Source of the DNA: Burkholderiales bacterium UBA2647
GTDB lineage: Bacteria > Pseudomonadota > Gammaproteobacteria > Burkholderiales > Burkholderiaceae_E
Reading direction: 5' to 3'
DNA length: 9,186 nucleotides
NCBI GenBank assembly: GCA_002359635.1
Contig: DENJ01000012.1
Coordinates: 1 to 9,186 of the forward strand
Below are positions 6,917 through 9,186 of this stretch, in pieces (within the stretch, counting starts at the first letter, position 1; each line of letters begins with the position of its first letter). The notes below the pieces were generated by a model. It was not told the origin of the DNA. It saw nothing but the letters and a program-made list of their open reading frames with translations, and made no database searches. Made by a program: the position numbers and the translations under genes.

Positions 6917-8371
6917 ATGAAGCACTGGATCGATGTTGTTGTGCTTGCCGCTGGCCGCGGTAAGCGAATGCATTCAGACCTTCCTAAGGTGCTCCATCCG
7001 ATCGGTGGGCGCGCTATGCTCGACCATGTTCTACACACTGTTTTAGAACTTTCATCCTTGCAGTCAGCCGCTTGGGAACTCAAGGCAATCCATCTGGTTC
7101 GCGGTTTTGCAGGCGATGCGGTAAAGGCTGCGGTTGAAGGGCTTGATCTTCAAGCGGCCTTGCGTGAGCGAGAGATTGCGCTTTTCTGGCATGAGCAACA
7201 GGATCAGCGCGGCACAGGGCATGCGGTCATGCAGGCGCAAGCGGCGCTCGCCGCCTCGGGGCACAGTCTCATTCTTTTTGGCGATGTGCCACTGATCGAA
7301 GCAAAAAGTCTTTGCGAGATGATCGGGCAGGTTTTTCACGCGGGCGACGGCAGCGAGGATCGCAGCATTATGCTCACCGCCATGCTCGATAAGCCAAAAG
7401 GCTACGGACGGATTCTTCGTGATGCCGAAAACAATTCGGTGATCGGCATTGTCGAGGAACGCGACGCAACAGAGGCCCAGCGGCAAATTGCCGAGATCAA
7501 TAGCGGCATGATGCTCTTACCGAACCGGCACCTTGGCCGCTGGCTGGCGAAGCTCTCCGATCACAATGTCCAAGGCGAGTACTACCTCACCGATGTGATC
7601 GCCATGGCGCATGCGGAAGGCCATCCGGTGATCGGCTTTCCCCTCAGCGATACGCTGCAAATCCAGGGCGTCAACACCCTCGCTCAACTGATGGCGCTTG
7701 AGCGCGCTTATCAGCGCAGGCTGGCGGATCGTTTGCTAGCGCAAGGGGTGAGGATTATGGATCCTGATCGCTTCGATGTGCGTGGCACAGTCGAATGTGA
7801 AGCTGGGGTTTGTATCGATGTTAATGTGGTGTTTCAGGGCCATGTGCTGCTGCGACGGGGCGCGAGGATCGGCGCAAATTGCGTGCTGATCGATACCGAA
7901 GTTCATAACGATGCTGAGATCCTGCCCTTCACACACTGCGAATCCGCGATCATCGGCGCTCGCTCCCGCGTGGGGCCCTATGCGAGACTGCGGCCGGGAA
8001 CCGAACTGGGTGAGGATAACCATGTGGGTAACTTCGTCGAATTCAAAGCGGCAAAAACAGGGGCACATTCAAAAGCGAATCATCTGGCCTATGTGGGCGA
8101 TGCCTTGATCGGCTCAAGGGTAAATATCGGTGCAGGCACCATCACCTGCAATTACGACGGCGCACACAAGCATCAAACCGTCATCGAAGATGATGCGTTT
8201 ATCGGCAGCGACAGCCAGTTGGTTGCGCCGGTCCGTGTTGGCGCGGGGGCCACGCTCGGGGCCGGGACCACCCTCACCAGAGACGCACCTGCCGGTGAAC
8301 TGACGGTGTCAAGAGCAAAGCAAGCAACGGTTTCAGGTTGGCAGCGCCCGCGTAAATCGGGCAAACCCTAG
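6917..8371 (+). CDS. glmU: Bifunctional N-acetylglucosamine-1-phosphate uridyltransferase / glucosamine-1-phosphate acetyltransferase
   Basis: GlmU acetylates glucosamine-1-phosphate and then couples it to UTP, giving UDP-GlcNAc for peptidoglycan and lipopolysaccharide. The N-terminal uridyltransferase domain shows LAAGRGKRM (10-18), PKVLH (23-27), GTGHA (99-103), GD (122-123, metal-binding Asp), EINSG (193-197) and Asn253. The C-terminal left-handed beta-helix acetyltransferase shows RLRPGT (357-362), GNFVEFK (371-377), the catalytic-type His389 in KANHLAYVGD, and NIGAGTITCNYDG (403-415). At 484 residues it is about 28 longer than E. coli GlmU, mainly from longer loops in the first half of domain one (near 45-60 and 139-150). 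The start at 6917 puts the nucleotide loop at the usual place. In-frame ATGs at 6812 and 6875 would add an unconserved extension, the former overlapping the symporter. Confidence 0.95.
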   Translation: MKHWIDVVVLAAGRGKRMHSDLPKVLHPIGGRAMLDHVLHTVLELSSLQSAAWELKAIHLVRGFAGDAVKAAVEGLDLQAALREREIALFWHEQQDQRGTGHAVMQAQAALAASGHSLILFGDVPLIEAKSLCEMIGQVFHAGDGSEDRSIMLTAMLDKPKGYGRILRDAENNSVIGIVEERDATEAQRQIAEINSGMMLLPNRHLGRWLAKLSDHNVQGEYYLTDVIAMAHAEGHPVIGFPLSDTLQIQGVNTLAQLMALERAYQRRLADRLLAQGVRIMDPDRFDVRGTVECEAGVCIDVNVVFQGHVLLRRGARIGANCVLIDTEVHNDAEILPFTHCESAIIGARSRVGPYARLRPGTELGEDNHVGNFVEFKAAKTGAHSKANHLAYVGDALIGSRVNIGAGTITCNYDGAHKHQTVIEDDAFIGSDSQLVAPVRVGAGATLGAGTTLTRDAPAGELTVSRAKQATVSGWQRPRKSGKP

Positions 8372-8385
8372 CCAAGACAAGCCGC

Positions 8386-8391
8386 TACAAT
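8386..8391 (+). promoter_or_regulatory. Possible -10 box of glmS
   Basis: TACAAT matches the sigma-70 -10 consensus at five of six positions and lies in the 71-base glmU-glmS gap, about 50 bases before the glmS ATG. No good -35 hexamer is seen 16-18 bases upstream, where the sequence is AAACCC-like. Use of this site is uncertain. A small imperfect hairpin (8411-8426, TCG loop, one bulge) lies in the would-be leader. No riboswitch or ribozyme fold is apparent in so short a gap. Confidence 0.3.
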
Positions 8392-8442
8392 CAAAACACA
8401 CGATTCATCACGTTGTTCGACAAACGGGGTCTGATTCCAACC

Positions 8443-9186
8443 ATGTGTGGCATTGTTGCGGCAACCAGCGCATCGCGTGACATTATCGGGCACTTGCTCC
8501 AAGGTCTTGAACGTTTGGAGTATCGAGGCTACGACTCGGCAGGACTGGCCTACTTCAGCCCGGAGCACCGTCGTACAGGCAAAGCCACTGTGCCGTCAAA
8601 CTTGCGCCGATTGCGCGCGGTAGGCCGGGTAAGCCAACTCAAGCGCATCGTCGATGAGGTTCAAGCCGAGGCAAGCTGCGGCATTGCGCACACGCGTTGG
8701 GCGACCCACGGCAGTGTTACCGAGGACAACGCCCATCCGCACTTGTCGCAAGCACAAGGTGTTGCCGTCTGTGTGGTACACAACGGGATTATTGAAAATC
8801 ACCAGGTCTTGCGAGAAGCCTTGCTTGCCGATGGTTATGCGTTTTCATCGCAAACCGATACCGAGGTTATCGCCCACCTGTTGCATCAGGCGCTTCTTGA
8901 TGACAAACAAACCGGCGGCGTCGCCGATCTTTTCGGGGCCATGTGCCGGGTTGCTCCGCGATTGCGCGGCGCCTATGCGCTGGCAGCGGTCTGCTCTGTC
9001 GAGCCCGAGGTGGTTGTCGGAACGCGTTGGGGAGCGCCGCTTTTGCTGGGCTATGACGCGGTCGAAGGGGCAGCAGGTGGTGAGCGGTTTTTAGCGTCGG
9101 ATGTTTCGGCATTGATTCAATCGACCCGGCAACTCTCCTATCTTGAAGAAGGCGATGTGGTCGAAATCAGGCCAGGTTCCCATCAA
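8443..9186 (+). CDS. glmS: Glutamine-fructose-6-phosphate aminotransferase (isomerizing), N-terminal part, cut by window end
   Basis: The frame is open for 248 codons to the window edge. It covers essentially the whole glutaminase domain of GlmS, which makes glucosamine-6-phosphate from fructose-6-phosphate and glutamine. The start is fixed by MCGIV, in which Cys2 becomes the N-terminal nucleophile after Met removal. Other landmarks are YRGYDSAG (27-34), HTRWATHG (83-90), HNGIIENH (113-120), TDTEVIAHL (138-146), LRGAYAL (174-180), FLASD (216-220) and LEEGDVVEI (234-242). The two sugar isomerase domains lie beyond the window. A family of about 610 residues is expected, so roughly 40 percent is present. 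It follows glmU by 71 bases; no strong ribosome binding site is visible, only GGGG about a dozen bases upstream. An asparagine synthase or PurF is ruled out by the GlmS-specific motifs. Confidence 0.95.
   Translation, partial: MCGIVAATSASRDIIGHLLQGLERLEYRGYDSAGLAYFSPEHRRTGKATVPSNLRRLRAVGRVSQLKRIVDEVQAEASCGIAHTRWATHGSVTEDNAHPHLSQAQGVAVCVVHNGIIENHQVLREALLADGYAFSSQTDTEVIAHLLHQALLDDKQTGGVADLFGAMCRVAPRLRGAYALAAVCSVEPEVVVGTRWGAPLLLGYDAVEGAAGGERFLASDVSALIQSTRQLSYLEEGDVVEIRPGSHQ

Noticed and set aside
1809..7769. The 10-mer GATCCTGATC found three times (1811, 5009, 7760)
   Set aside because: Each copy encodes a Pro-Asp pair in a different gene with the same codons; there is no wider homology or regular spacing.

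Overview
The window reads as ordinary chromosomal DNA of a Gram-negative proteobacterium, most likely a betaproteobacterium of the Burkholderiales type. The evidence is the moderately high GC content, the MidA / FolM-like reductase / FolB / TtcA / GlmU / GlmS gene set, and a ubiquinone (UbiB) gene. The species cannot be named from what is visible. Almost every base is coding: no gap exceeds about 75 bases, and I see no rRNA, tRNA, CRISPR array, insertion sequence, phage gene or toxin module.

Left part, 1-1524. The last 19 codons of an unidentified + strand gene converge on a two-gene minus strand unit. That unit is midA (SAM-dependent methyltransferase, COG1565/NDUFAF7 family) followed by a small DUF2905 membrane protein, with a 7-base overlap.

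Middle part, 1583-6867, + strand. A 58-base divergent spacer carrying a clear inverted repeat separates midA from a tightly packed run: folM-like pteridine reductase, folB, ttcA, ubiB and a sodium:solute symporter. folM/folB, folB/ttcA and ttcA/ubiB each overlap by four bases (ATGA). ubiB and the symporter overlap by seven bases, and the symporter has the only strong Shine-Dalgarno sequence in the window. The run joins folate/pterin synthesis, tRNA C32 thiolation, ubiquinone synthesis and solute uptake, so it is more a translationally coupled housekeeping operon than one pathway.

Right part, 6917-9186, + strand. glmU follows the symporter after 49 bases, and glmS starts 71 bases after glmU and runs off the window. 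Together they supply the first and last steps of UDP-GlcNAc synthesis; glmM is not here.

I found no convincing undescribed system. The items most worth checking are the inverted repeat between midA and folM, the DUF2905-midA coupling, the FolM active site with Asp in place of Ser, and the orphan choline-transporter-like symporter placed between ubiB and glmU.
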